Below are positions 33,925-41,443 of a stretch of DNA of 59,779 bases, piece after piece; the first letter of the stretch is position 1; each line of letters opens with the position of its first letter. The position numbers and the translations under genes were made by a program. This DNA is from a bacterium. GTDB taxonomy: Bacteria > Margulisbacteria > Marinamargulisbacteria > JAHFDA01. Location: the NCBI GenBank assembly GCA_023249225.1, contig JAHFDA010000010.1, forward strand, positions 1-59,779, given 5' to 3'. The notes under the pieces were generated by a model that ran no database searches, was not told the origin of the DNA, and saw only the letters and a list, made by a program, of their open reading frames with translations.

Positions 33925-34701
33925 ATGATCACCCTTACCACCGATTACGGTATTTCGGACGGCAATGTGGCGGCGCTTAAGGGCGTCATTTATTCCATTG
34001 ATCCGCGCGCCCAAGTGGCCGACATGGTGCATGATGTTCCGCCTTTTGACATTGTTCATGGCGCTTTTGTCATCGGCACGTCGTACATGTTCTTTCCTAA
34101 AGGCACCATCCACGTGGGTGTGGTGGATCCGGGCGTGGGCACGCGGCGGCGGCCAGTGCTGATTCAAACAGTTTCGGGCCACATATTCATCGGCCCTGAC
34201 AATGGTTTGTTCAGCCTGGTTTTGGAACGTGAAAAAATTCGTAGCATCCACGAGCTTGTGAACCCCAAATACTTTTTGCCCGAAGTCAGCCGCACCTTTC
34301 ATGGGCGCGACATTTTTGCGCCGGTGGCGGCGCATTTGGCGCGCGGGGTGGCGGCGGCAAAATTCGGAAGGCGTTTGCAGGCGGTGCAGCGGCTCGACAT
34401 GTTTTCGGTGCAGGTGAATAAAAATTCCGTTAGCGGACAGGTGATACATCTCGATCATTTTGGAAATGTGGTGACTTCTATTCCTTCGAAGTTACTTAAG
34501 GAAAATGATCGTTCCATTGTGGTACAGGTCAAAGGCCACAGCATTCGTGGCTTATCGGGAACATTCGGCGAAGTTTCCAAGGGCGCGCCGCTGGCCTATG
34601 CCGGCAGCAGTGGTTACCTGGAACTGGCATTGTGCGAAGGGTCGTTGGCAACGCGTTGGGACATTCAGCGGGGCGCTAAAATCAGCGTCACTTATAAATA
34701 A
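33925..34701 (+). CDS. SAM hydrolase / SAM hydroxide adenosyltransferase (DUF62)
   Basis: This 258-residue protein of the fluorinase/chlorinase superfamily cleaves S-adenosylmethionine to adenosine and methionine. Signature parts: MITLTTDYGISDGNVAALKG, the hydrolase triad region with VVDPGVGTRRRP and GPDNGLFS, HGRDIFAPVAAHLA, and IHLDHFGNVVTSI. ATG 33925 has GGAG nine nt upstream and gives the family's usual start; ATG 33910, overlapping the toxin, is an alternative. The stop is six bp from the convergent decarboxylase gene. Confidence 0.92.
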   Translation: MITLTTDYGISDGNVAALKGVIYSIDPRAQVADMVHDVPPFDIVHGAFVIGTSYMFFPKGTIHVGVVDPGVGTRRRPVLIQTVSGHIFIGPDNGLFSLVLEREKIRSIHELVNPKYFLPEVSRTFHGRDIFAPVAAHLARGVAAAKFGRRLQAVQRLDMFSVQVNKNSVSGQVIHLDHFGNVVTSIPSKLLKENDRSIVVQVKGHSIRGLSGTFGEVSKGAPLAYAGSSGYLELALCEGSLATRWDIQRGAKISVTYK

Positions 34702-34707
34702 AACTGC

Positions 34708-36333
34708 TTATTTGATATTTTTTCCCATGGCGCGCCCAAGCCGTAACAGGGCGTCCGAATGGTCAAAGGGATCAAGTTGCACGTTAATCAGCGAAAAGCT
34801 GGTGCTGTTCAAGCGGGCCTGGCGCAGGGCGTCCTCAAGCTCTCCTTCGGTATGCACCTCACAACCCCAGCCTTTGCGCACAATTTGCGGCCACAGATGG
34901 TAGGCCCATTCATGGATATCATTGTAGGGGCCATCGTGGATAAAGCGTTCGGTGGTGTAGCCTTTGTTGTTAAGCACAAAGATGATCGGGTTTAGGCCGT
35001 AACGCGCGATGGTCGAAATTTCCTGGCCGGTCATTTGAAAGGCCCCATCGCCCACAAACACCACGGGCCGTAGTTTTGGATTACGCATCTGGGCACCAAT
35101 GGCGGCGGGTACGGCAAAGCCCATGGATGTGTAATAGGCAGGACTAATAAATTCGGTGCGGCGGTGAATCGTAAGGTCAGCGGCTCCAAGCAAACTATCG
35201 CCAATGTCGCAGATGACCACATTCTTTGGACCTAAGAAGTGGTTCAGGCGCGCAAAGAAACGGTTCACCGTAATATTTTTTTTGGCAATGCTCTTAAACG
35301 CCTGGGGCAGGGTGGGTGCTGGCCAGCGTCGGCGGGCAGCTTTAAGCGGAAACTTTGTCAGACCGCGGATCATATCCTCGAGCCGGATGTCGGCATAATG
35401 ATGGTGCTTGATGGTGACCAGGCCTTCGTTGATTTGCACAGACCGCTGCGGATTAAGCTGCGCGGTGTTGATGCCAAGGTTGATATCGGTCATAAACACG
35501 CCCAGCATCAGCAGGCAATCGGCTTGTTCTACCAGCTTTCTGACGGGCTGTTTGCCCATGGCGCCCACATAAATGCCCGCATATTGGCGATGGGTTTCGC
35601 TGATGACCGATTTACCCAGCAGAGTAGCGGCCACCGGGTAGCCGGTTTTCTCTACCAGGCGCACCAGGCGCTGTTGCAGTCCGTAGCGGTGAATTTCCAC
35701 ACCGGCCAAAATCACGGGTTGCCTGGCTGCGGCCAACATGGCGTGGCTCTCGAGCAGCGCTTCTTTTAGAGCGTTGCTGTTACTGCGGTAGGCCACGTGG
35801 GCCAAAGGGCCTCTGGGTGCTGGGCAGGGCACATGCACCATATCACGGGGCAGTTCGATGTAGACCGGACGTTTGTGTTGCAGGCAAGCCGACAGCGTGT
35901 GGTCGATCTGGGTGGGCGCCAGCCCGGCGTCTTCGATGGCCACCGAGGCTACGGTGACCTTTTCAAAAATGGACTGTTGCGTATTAAAGTTACCGACGCG
36001 ATGGTGCATGTTGGGCGTGCGTCGACGCTCTGCCATACCGGGCGCGCCGCTGATGATCACCAGGGGAGATTTTTCGGCGTAAGCTCCGGCCACCGCATTG
36101 AGCACGTTAAAACCACCCACGCAGTATGTGACGCACACCGCTCCCAGTCCGTTGACGCGTGCGTAGGCATCGGCGGCAAATCCGGCGCCGATTTCGGAAC
36201 ACGTGCCAATAACCTTGATGGGACTGTCGACCAACTGGTCGTAAAACCCCAGCACATAGTCGCCCGGAATGCCAAAGACGTGTTTAAGCCCAATTTGTTG
36301 CAGACGCTTGATAAGGTATTGGCCGATGTTCAT
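34708..36333 (-). CDS. Thiamine-diphosphate 2-oxo acid decarboxylase (pyruvate/indolepyruvate decarboxylase type)
   Basis: This 541-residue protein has three ThDP-enzyme domains. The catalytic Glu is E47 (GTCSEIGAGFAADAYARV). The paired histidines in NMHHRVGNF are typical of the pyruvate decarboxylase branch. The cofactor motif is GDGAFQMTGQEISTIARYGL followed by IIFVLNNKGYTTE. It would convert pyruvate or an aromatic 2-oxo acid to an aldehyde and CO2. No alcohol dehydrogenase is adjacent, though an aldo/keto reductase gene is at 37972. TATATT lies nine nt upstream. Confidence 0.9.
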   Translation of the reverse strand: MNIGQYLIKRLQQIGLKHVFGIPGDYVLGFYDQLVDSPIKVIGTCSEIGAGFAADAYARVNGLGAVCVTYCVGGFNVLNAVAGAYAEKSPLVIISGAPGMAERRRTPNMHHRVGNFNTQQSIFEKVTVASVAIEDAGLAPTQIDHTLSACLQHKRPVYIELPRDMVHVPCPAPRGPLAHVAYRSNSNALKEALLESHAMLAAARQPVILAGVEIHRYGLQQRLVRLVEKTGYPVAATLLGKSVISETHRQYAGIYVGAMGKQPVRKLVEQADCLLMLGVFMTDINLGINTAQLNPQRSVQINEGLVTIKHHHYADIRLEDMIRGLTKFPLKAARRRWPAPTLPQAFKSIAKKNITVNRFFARLNHFLGPKNVVICDIGDSLLGAADLTIHRRTEFISPAYYTSMGFAVPAAIGAQMRNPKLRPVVFVGDGAFQMTGQEISTIARYGLNPIIFVLNNKGYTTERFIHDGPYNDIHEWAYHLWPQIVRKGWGCEVHTEGELEDALRQARLNSTSFSLINVQLDPFDHSDALLRLGRAMGKNIK

Positions 36334-36392
36334 GGATTGGCGAATATATTGTAGCTGCCCGGAGGCAGATGGTTTTAAACTTCCAGTTTGTC

Positions 36393-36398
36393 ATATAA
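36393..36398 (+). promoter_or_regulatory. TATAAT of the second RelE-type pair
   Basis: A perfect TATAAT lies 19 nt before the ATG at 36418 and 60 nt from the divergent decarboxylase start. Confidence 0.55.
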
Positions 36399-36417
36399 TG
36401 GCTTACAGAAACATCAT

Positions 36418-36648
36418 ATGAAGAAAGCTCATATTAATAAGATTGTAAGTTCGTTAGAGGATTTAAATGATCAGTATGGACCACAGGTACTAAACTTTGT
36501 TTCATATCTGGCTGCTGTTCAGGATTTTGATCAGGACATGCCCCTTTCGGACGAAGCAAAATCCATTCAAGATTTTCGCAAGAAAAAACAAAAAACGATT
36601 CCAGTGGACAAACTTTTAAAAGAGTTCAAGGTTCGTGTATCACGTTGA
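36418..36648 (+). CDS. Putative antitoxin of a RelE-type pair
   Basis: This 76-residue protein is mostly helical and charged (IVSSLEDLNDQYGPQVLNFV, then FRKKKQKTIPVDKLLKEFKV). It has no DNA-binding motif I can name, but its size, its 14-bp overlap with a RelE-like gene and its own TATAAT mark it as the antitoxin. The ATG at 36418 is chosen over an upstream TTG (36388) that would lie on the promoter. Confidence 0.7.
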   Translation: MKKAHINKIVSSLEDLNDQYGPQVLNFVSYLAAVQDFDQDMPLSDEAKSIQDFRKKKQKTIPVDKLLKEFKVRVSR

Positions 36649-36892
36649 AGTTAGTGACAAGGCCTATAAAGCCTTAAAAAAGTTTCCGCTTTTTCATGCC
36701 CAGGTTATTTTACGCAAGATCCATCTGTTAAAGCACTACGATCCATTGATGCCTAACATAAAGGCTTTAAAAGGCGAGTGGCAGGGAGTGTTTCGCCTGA
36801 GGGTTGGGAACTACCGCATTGTTTTTGAAATTCACCAAAGAAGTCTTGCCATCTTGATCATCGATATTTTTCATCGCGGCAAGGGTTACTGA
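36635..36892 (+). CDS. RelE/ParE-family toxin
   Basis: This 85-residue protein (GTG start) has MYHVEVSDKAYKALKKFPLF, NIKALKGEWQGVFRLRVGNY and RIVFEIHQRSLAILIIDIFH followed by RGKGY, the RelE/ParE superfamily core (L-x-G...R-x-R-V-G-x-Y-R-I). It is likely a ribosome-dependent RNase or gyrase poison, restrained by the upstream protein. It overlaps the antitoxin gene by 14 bp. The CysQ-like gene begins 12 bp after its stop. Confidence 0.85.
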   Translation: MYHVEVSDKAYKALKKFPLFHAQVILRKIHLLKHYDPLMPNIKALKGEWQGVFRLRVGNYRIVFEIHQRSLAILIIDIFHRGKGY

Positions 36893-36904
36893 AACAGGAT
36901 CACT

Positions 36905-37948
36905 ATGTCAGCGCAAACCAATTTTCCTTTTCCGACGACTCACCCTCTTATCAACGAAGCCAGGTTTGCAGTGGACGCGGTGCGTCGGGCGGCCTTGCTG
37001 GCGGTGCAGATTCAAGGTCAGTTGGACGGAGCCAAGCTCAATAAGCCAGATTCCTCTCCGGTGACCATGGCCGACTTTGCCATTCAAGCTTGTATGGGCA
37101 AACTTTTGCAAGATCAGTTTCCGGACGATGTGCTGGTGGGCGAAGAAAGTGCAACGGCTTTGCGTTCGCCCACAGGTGACACGATGCGCGGGGCAGTCAC
37201 AGAATGGGTGCGGCGCTGGCCATCTGATTCCGAATTCAAGTTTGCTTCGGCCAGGCCCGAGCAGGTTTGTGACTGGATTGATTTTGGCCAGGCCGAACCC
37301 GGGCGACGTTTTTGGATGCTGGATCCCATTGACGGCACCAAGGGTTTTTTGCGTGGTCAGCAATATGCGGTGGCTCTGGCGCTGATGGTGGATCAAGAGG
37401 TACAGCTGGGCGTTTTAGGTTGTCCTTGTCTGACGCAGGCCCGTTTTCAGGACAGCCAGGGTCCGGGCAGTTTAATGGTGGCTTTAAAAGGAGCGGGGGT
37501 TTTTACGGCTCCCTTGCATGGCGAAATGGTGTTTACAGCGCTTAAGACGTCTTTGCGTTCACAGGCGGCCGAACTTCAGGGGCTGCGTTCGGTAGAGTCG
37601 AGCCGCAGCAGCATCGAAAAATATGACGCCATTTTAAATCGGATCGGTGCCACCAAAGCTCCTATTCTGATGGACAGCCTGGCCAAGTACGCCGTGGTGG
37701 CCAGTGGCATGGCCGATTTGGTGTTGCGTCTGGTGTCGCCGCGCAGCACGCGCAAGGGCGAGTACATTTGGGACGTGGCGCCCGGAGCCCTAATGGTGAC
37801 TGAAGCCGGTGGCCAGGTGACAGATCTTGATGGCCACGCGCTCGATTATTCTGCTGGAAAAATTCTTACGCACAACCGTGGCGTGGTTGCTTCTAACGGA
37901 AAAATTCACGCACAATTGCTGGCGGCCATCAAAGATGAAGTGGCATAA
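36905..37948 (+). CDS. 3'(2'),5'-bisphosphate nucleotidase / inositol-phosphatase family (CysQ/HAL2-like)
   Basis: This 347-residue Mg-dependent phosphatase has the metal sites E80-E81 (VGEESA), D140-P-I-D143-G-T (WMLDPIDGTKGFLRG) and the C-terminal WDVAPGALMVTEAGG. The long form with RGQQYAVALALM resembles HAL2-type 3'-phosphoadenosine 5'-phosphate phosphatases, which recycle PAP from sulfate assimilation; IMPase activity is an alternative. It follows the RelE-type pair by 12 bp and precedes the aldo/keto reductase. Confidence 0.88.
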   Translation: MSAQTNFPFPTTHPLINEARFAVDAVRRAALLAVQIQGQLDGAKLNKPDSSPVTMADFAIQACMGKLLQDQFPDDVLVGEESATALRSPTGDTMRGAVTEWVRRWPSDSEFKFASARPEQVCDWIDFGQAEPGRRFWMLDPIDGTKGFLRGQQYAVALALMVDQEVQLGVLGCPCLTQARFQDSQGPGSLMVALKGAGVFTAPLHGEMVFTALKTSLRSQAAELQGLRSVESSRSSIEKYDAILNRIGATKAPILMDSLAKYAVVASGMADLVLRLVSPRSTRKGEYIWDVAPGALMVTEAGGQVTDLDGHALDYSAGKILTHNRGVVASNGKIHAQLLAAIKDEVA

Positions 37949-37958
37949 GGGGCAGTTG

Positions 37959-37964
37959 TATACT
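37959..37964 (+). promoter_or_regulatory. TATACT box 7 nt before the aldo/keto reductase start
   Basis: TATACT is followed by AGAAAAC and ATG at 37972, giving the spacing expected for a leaderless transcript. Confidence 0.5.
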
Positions 37965-37971
37965 AGAAAAC

Positions 37972-38934
37972 ATGAATCCTGCCATGCCGTACCGGGCACT
38001 GGGGCGCTGTGGGACCAAGGTAAGTGCTTTTGGCTTGGGAGGCTGGGTGACTTTTGGTGACAGTCTGCGCGATGTGCAGAGGGTTCGCGATATTATCCAC
38101 AAGGCCTTTGAAGCCGGCATTAATTTTTTTGATACGGCCGATATCTACGCGCGGGGCGAGTGCGAACGCATCATGGGTGAGGCTTTGCGCGAGTTGCCAC
38201 GCGAACGCCTGGTGATTTCGAGTAAACTTTTTTGGCCGATGAGCCACGATGTCAACGACCGTGGCCTGTCGCGCAAGCACATCATGGAATCAGTCGAACG
38301 CAGCCTTAAGCGCCTAGGTACCGATTATCTGGATCTTTATTTTTGTCACCGCTTTGATGCCGAAACGCCCCTTGAAGAAACCGCCCGGGCCATGGACGAT
38401 CTGGTGCATCAAGGCAAGGTGCTGTACTGGGGTACCAGCGAGTGGAGCGGAGACCAGATTAACGAAGTGCAGGCGTTGTGCCAGGATCACGGCTTATATC
38501 GACCCCAAGTCGAGCAGCCGCAATATAACCTATTGGCGCGGCGGCGATTTGAGCAGGATGTACTCCCGGCAGCCCGCGAATGGGGCATGGGTCTGGTGGT
38601 TTGGAGCCCTCTGGCTTCTGGGGTGCTTAGTGGCAAATACGATCAGGGTTTTCCGGAAGGTTCGCGCCTGGCCCGACCCGAATTACAGTGGCTTAAAGAC
38701 TCGGTGGCCAGTCCCCAACAGGTCGATCACACCCGTAAATTTAAGGTTCATGCCGAAAAAATTGGGGTGTCGCGGGCCCAGCTGGCCCTGGCCTGGCTAC
38801 TGCTGCAACCAGGGGTTTCAAGCGTTATTTTAGGGGTCACCCGCCTGGAACAACTTCAAGAAAACCTGGCTGCCCTCTCGGTTGATTTGACCAGGGGGGT
38901 GGTAGACGCGGTTGAAAAGCTTTTTCCGGACTAA
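37972..38934 (+). CDS. Aldo/keto reductase (Kv-beta-like)
   Basis: This 320-residue TIM-barrel NADPH oxidoreductase has catalytic D54, Y59, K85 and H126 (NFFDTADIYARGECERIMG, ISSKLFW, DLYFCHRFD) and the C-terminal cofactor part LAWLLLQPGVSSVILGVTRL. The spacing and QYNLLAR match the potassium-channel beta-subunit group. It reduces aldehydes or ketones; it could act on the aldehyde made by the decarboxylase 1.6 kb upstream, but they are in separate transcripts (inference). Confidence 0.92.
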   Translation: MNPAMPYRALGRCGTKVSAFGLGGWVTFGDSLRDVQRVRDIIHKAFEAGINFFDTADIYARGECERIMGEALRELPRERLVISSKLFWPMSHDVNDRGLSRKHIMESVERSLKRLGTDYLDLYFCHRFDAETPLEETARAMDDLVHQGKVLYWGTSEWSGDQINEVQALCQDHGLYRPQVEQPQYNLLARRRFEQDVLPAAREWGMGLVVWSPLASGVLSGKYDQGFPEGSRLARPELQWLKDSVASPQQVDHTRKFKVHAEKIGVSRAQLALAWLLLQPGVSSVILGVTRLEQLQENLAALSVDLTRGVVDAVEKLFPD

Positions 38935-38983
38935 ATGCGATCCTAGGTTTAAAGATTAAACAGGCCGGGAAATTCCGCATACG

Positions 38984-39526
38984 ATGTCTTTATCTAAGTG
39001 GCTGATGGGCGTAGGGCTTGTGGTCGTGCTGTGTGTGCCGCGTCCGGCATTTGCCGCCCAATATGTTCCCAAGCCAGTGATTGCCGAGGGTCTGGCGCGG
39101 CGGTTGGTGGTGGTGGCATCCAATGTTCCCGAAGCCTTTGACCTTAAAGAGGGCGACCCTAAAGCGCCTTCTTCGGCACCAGAAGCGGGAACAGTATCTT
39201 ATGAACTTGACGATATCGAAGTGGGGCTCTGGTATAACGATGGCCAAAAGAATCAGTATGCCCCGCAGTCGATGGTACGCAAGGGTGCGGGGGTGTGGCT
39301 GTGCAATTATCACCGGTCAGCCTTAGAAATTGGAAAATGGTATGGCAATATTTATAAATTGGACGTGACGCTTTGGTTTCAATCAGGTGATGACACCAAA
39401 CGCATCAGGCGGCGCTATAGTACGGCAGAGGGTGCCGTCTTGCAGTCCTTGCATGTGGACATTTCAAGAATCACGCCCCGAGAAATAAACTTGGATATGT
39501 CCAAAATAGACCCTAAGATGGAATAG
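38984..39526 (+). CDS. Secreted protein, first of two tandem paralogues
   Basis: This 180-residue protein has a signal peptide (cleavage likely after AFA at 24). The mature part shares a conserved core with the next gene: YELDDIEVGLWYNDGQKN, W..NYHRS, GKWYGNIYKLDVTLWFQ and RRRYSTAEGAVLQSL. This suggests a beta-sandwich domain of about 110 residues. No known family is recognised. It is probably periplasmic or surface-exposed. It is followed by its paralogue and an SGNH-type protein in what looks like one operon. Confidence 0.7.
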   Translation: MSLSKWLMGVGLVVVLCVPRPAFAAQYVPKPVIAEGLARRLVVVASNVPEAFDLKEGDPKAPSSAPEAGTVSYELDDIEVGLWYNDGQKNQYAPQSMVRKGAGVWLCNYHRSALEIGKWYGNIYKLDVTLWFQSGDDTKRIRRRYSTAEGAVLQSLHVDISRITPREINLDMSKIDPKME

Positions 39527-39540
39527 AAAAGGAGATGAAA

Positions 39541-40098
39541 ATGAAGGTGATGGGTGGTCTGCTGGCAGGTCTTTTGCTTTTGGCATCGCCGTTGTATGCC
39601 GAGCAATTTCTTAAAGTGCCTATTTTTAAAGATGGCCAGTCGCGGGCGATTGCCGTCCATCTTGAAAGTGTGCCCGAAAGCTTTGAGCAAGAAACGGTAG
39701 ACTATATCGAAAGCCCCGGCAGCAGCGAAAACCTCACCACGCGTTCAGAAATAAAAATAAAAACAGCTTATGAACTTGACCAGGCCACCTTTGGCATGTG
39801 GTACAACGATGGTGATAAAAACAAGTTTATCGATGTACCTATGTACCGGCGCGCCAAAGGCCAATGGGTTTCTAATTTTCACCGGTCTTTGTTTTTTCCA
39901 TCCGGAAAATGGTTTGGCAATATTTACAAGGTGCAGGTGCAACTCGAGTATCAAAACCAGGATAACACCAAATCGTTGGTACGCATTTACAGCACAAAGT
40001 CCGGAGACCTGCTGTATTCACTGCGGGCAGCCACCATTTCTATGAGTCCTGCTGAATTGCTGCTTAATTTGCAAGGAGTCGACCCGTTGCAGAATTGA
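39541..40098 (+). CDS. Secreted protein, second tandem paralogue
   Basis: This 185-residue protein shares the core YELDQATFGMWYNDGDKN, WVSNFHRS, GKWFGNIYKVQVQLEYQ and RIYSTKSGDLLYSL with the preceding gene, so the pair arose by duplication. The signal peptide is MKVMGGLLAGLLLLASPLYA. ATG 39541 is chosen over 39535 because GGAG (39531-39534) sits at the right distance only from the second. The TGA overlaps the TTG start of the SGNH gene. Function unknown. Confidence 0.72.
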   Translation: MKVMGGLLAGLLLLASPLYAEQFLKVPIFKDGQSRAIAVHLESVPESFEQETVDYIESPGSSENLTTRSEIKIKTAYELDQATFGMWYNDGDKNKFIDVPMYRRAKGQWVSNFHRSLFFPSGKWFGNIYKVQVQLEYQNQDNTKSLVRIYSTKSGDLLYSLRAATISMSPAELLLNLQGVDPLQN

Positions 40099-41240
40099 AA
40101 TCCACACTAAGGAATTTCGCACTTTTTTTAGTTACTCTGCTTTTGACAGGGCTTGGTTTGGGAACGACCGAGTGGCTGGCTCGAAAGTGGCTGCTTAAAC
40201 ATGTAGGCGGCGACCACGAAGCCTATACCCGGAAGCATTTTGCCTGGTCCGGACAGGTGGGATATTACTACGGTCAAAATATAAAACTGAACGACCCGTT
40301 GGGGTTTCATGTGATTGCCGGTCCACCTTTTAACGTGGTGCGTAAGCATAATCGAGAATTTAGAATATTGATGCTGGGGGGGTCGGCTGTAGAGGGTTTT
40401 GACACCGGTCCCGAATTAAATTTACCTTCGGAACTCAATCGCCTGCTACAGCAGTTTAATCCCGATCTTGAATTTCATACGCTCAATGGGGGCGTAAGCG
40501 GTCACCTTTCGTTTACAGAAAATGTCCAGCATTGGTCTTTTCGTAATTACGATTTTGATCTGGTACTGGTCTATACCGGCTACAACGACATGTACTATTT
40601 TTTTATGGATCCCGACTATTATGCGCGTTCAGAGGAATATTGCCATCGTCGTTTTTCTGTTTTAAATCAGGTATCAGAACATCTGGCCGAAAAATCACTG
40701 GTTTTTGCCTGGCTGCGTCATAAGCGTGTGGCTGCTCGGCTGCTCTACGAGATGGTGTCTCAAAGGCGTACCACTGGCTGGGAGGCGCTCGACGCATCGA
40801 GTATCACCTTGTTTAAGGAAAATCTCTCGGAACAGGTGAGGCAAATCATTGAGCGTAGCCAGGCCAGGTCGATTCCGATCATATATCTGATGCAACCTTA
40901 TTTGACCGACCTGCAGCGGAGCCGACTCCTAACGCATTTTGAGATGGAGAAAAAGAGTGTGTATTTAAAGGATAAGAACGCCCAGTGGGAGGCGGTGGTA
41001 GACAGCGTTATGCCGGCGATGGTTGAAACCGTCAGCGGTCTGTGTCAGCAACAGGGTGTACCTTTCATATATTTTAAGGATGTCATCAGTAAGTACACGG
41101 ATATGTTTTATGACGATGTGCACCTGCACGGCACCGGCATGTCGCTTGCAGCCCTAGAGTTGGCTAAAATTGTGCAGCAAAAGGTACTTAAACGCAGTAT
41201 CGAGGGTTGGCCGATATATGGGCGTACATCGGCGTTATAA
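40095..41240 (+). CDS. Membrane-anchored SGNH-hydrolase-like protein
   Basis: This 381-residue protein (TTG start overlapping the previous stop) has an N-terminal membrane anchor (7-25). SGNH blocks follow: ILMLGGSAVEGFD with the nucleophile S97, LNGGVSGHLS, VLVYTGYNDMYYF (block III, GxND) and FYDDVHLHGTG (D340 and H343). This resembles periplasmic esterases or acetyl-transfer partners of the GDSL/SGNH superfamily. With the two secreted paralogues it may act on a cell-surface polymer (inference). A terminator-like structure follows. Confidence 0.82.
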   Translation: MKSTLRNFALFLVTLLLTGLGLGTTEWLARKWLLKHVGGDHEAYTRKHFAWSGQVGYYYGQNIKLNDPLGFHVIAGPPFNVVRKHNREFRILMLGGSAVEGFDTGPELNLPSELNRLLQQFNPDLEFHTLNGGVSGHLSFTENVQHWSFRNYDFDLVLVYTGYNDMYYFFMDPDYYARSEEYCHRRFSVLNQVSEHLAEKSLVFAWLRHKRVAARLLYEMVSQRRTTGWEALDASSITLFKENLSEQVRQIIERSQARSIPIIYLMQPYLTDLQRSRLLTHFEMEKKSVYLKDKNAQWEAVVDSVMPAMVETVSGLCQQQGVPFIYFKDVISKYTDMFYDDVHLHGTGMSLAALELAKIVQQKVLKRSIEGWPIYGRTSAL

Positions 41241-41260
41241 CAGGTTTTGCCACAGCCACA

Positions 41261-41307
41261 CTCGCTCCAGTTTTATTTTTGTCACTCAAAATAGCGAGGG
41301 TTTTTTT
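41261..41307 (+). terminator. Possible rho-independent terminator after the SGNH gene
   Basis: CTCGCT (41261-41266) / AGCGAG (41293-41298) form a 6-bp stem with a long 26-nt loop, followed by GG and seven T. The long loop lowers confidence. Confidence 0.4.
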
Positions 41308-41443
41308 ACATCCATTTGATGCATGGCGCGCAATGCGTGGCCGACAGCATCATGCCCGGCCTTGAAATCCACCTGCGTTCGCGCTTGTATCACGGCAGGT
41401 TTCCAAGCGTTTAAAAATTTTACATACTGGGAAGTTTGCATGT

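Noticed and set aside
35797-36354. 185-codon plus-strand frame opposite the decarboxylase gene
   Set aside because: Antisense shadow of a conserved enzyme; composition (His- and Gly-rich) is typical of such shadows.
41319-41414. 31-codon ORF before the giant protein
   Set aside because: No Shine-Dalgarno, no overlap with the next start and no recognisable peptide.
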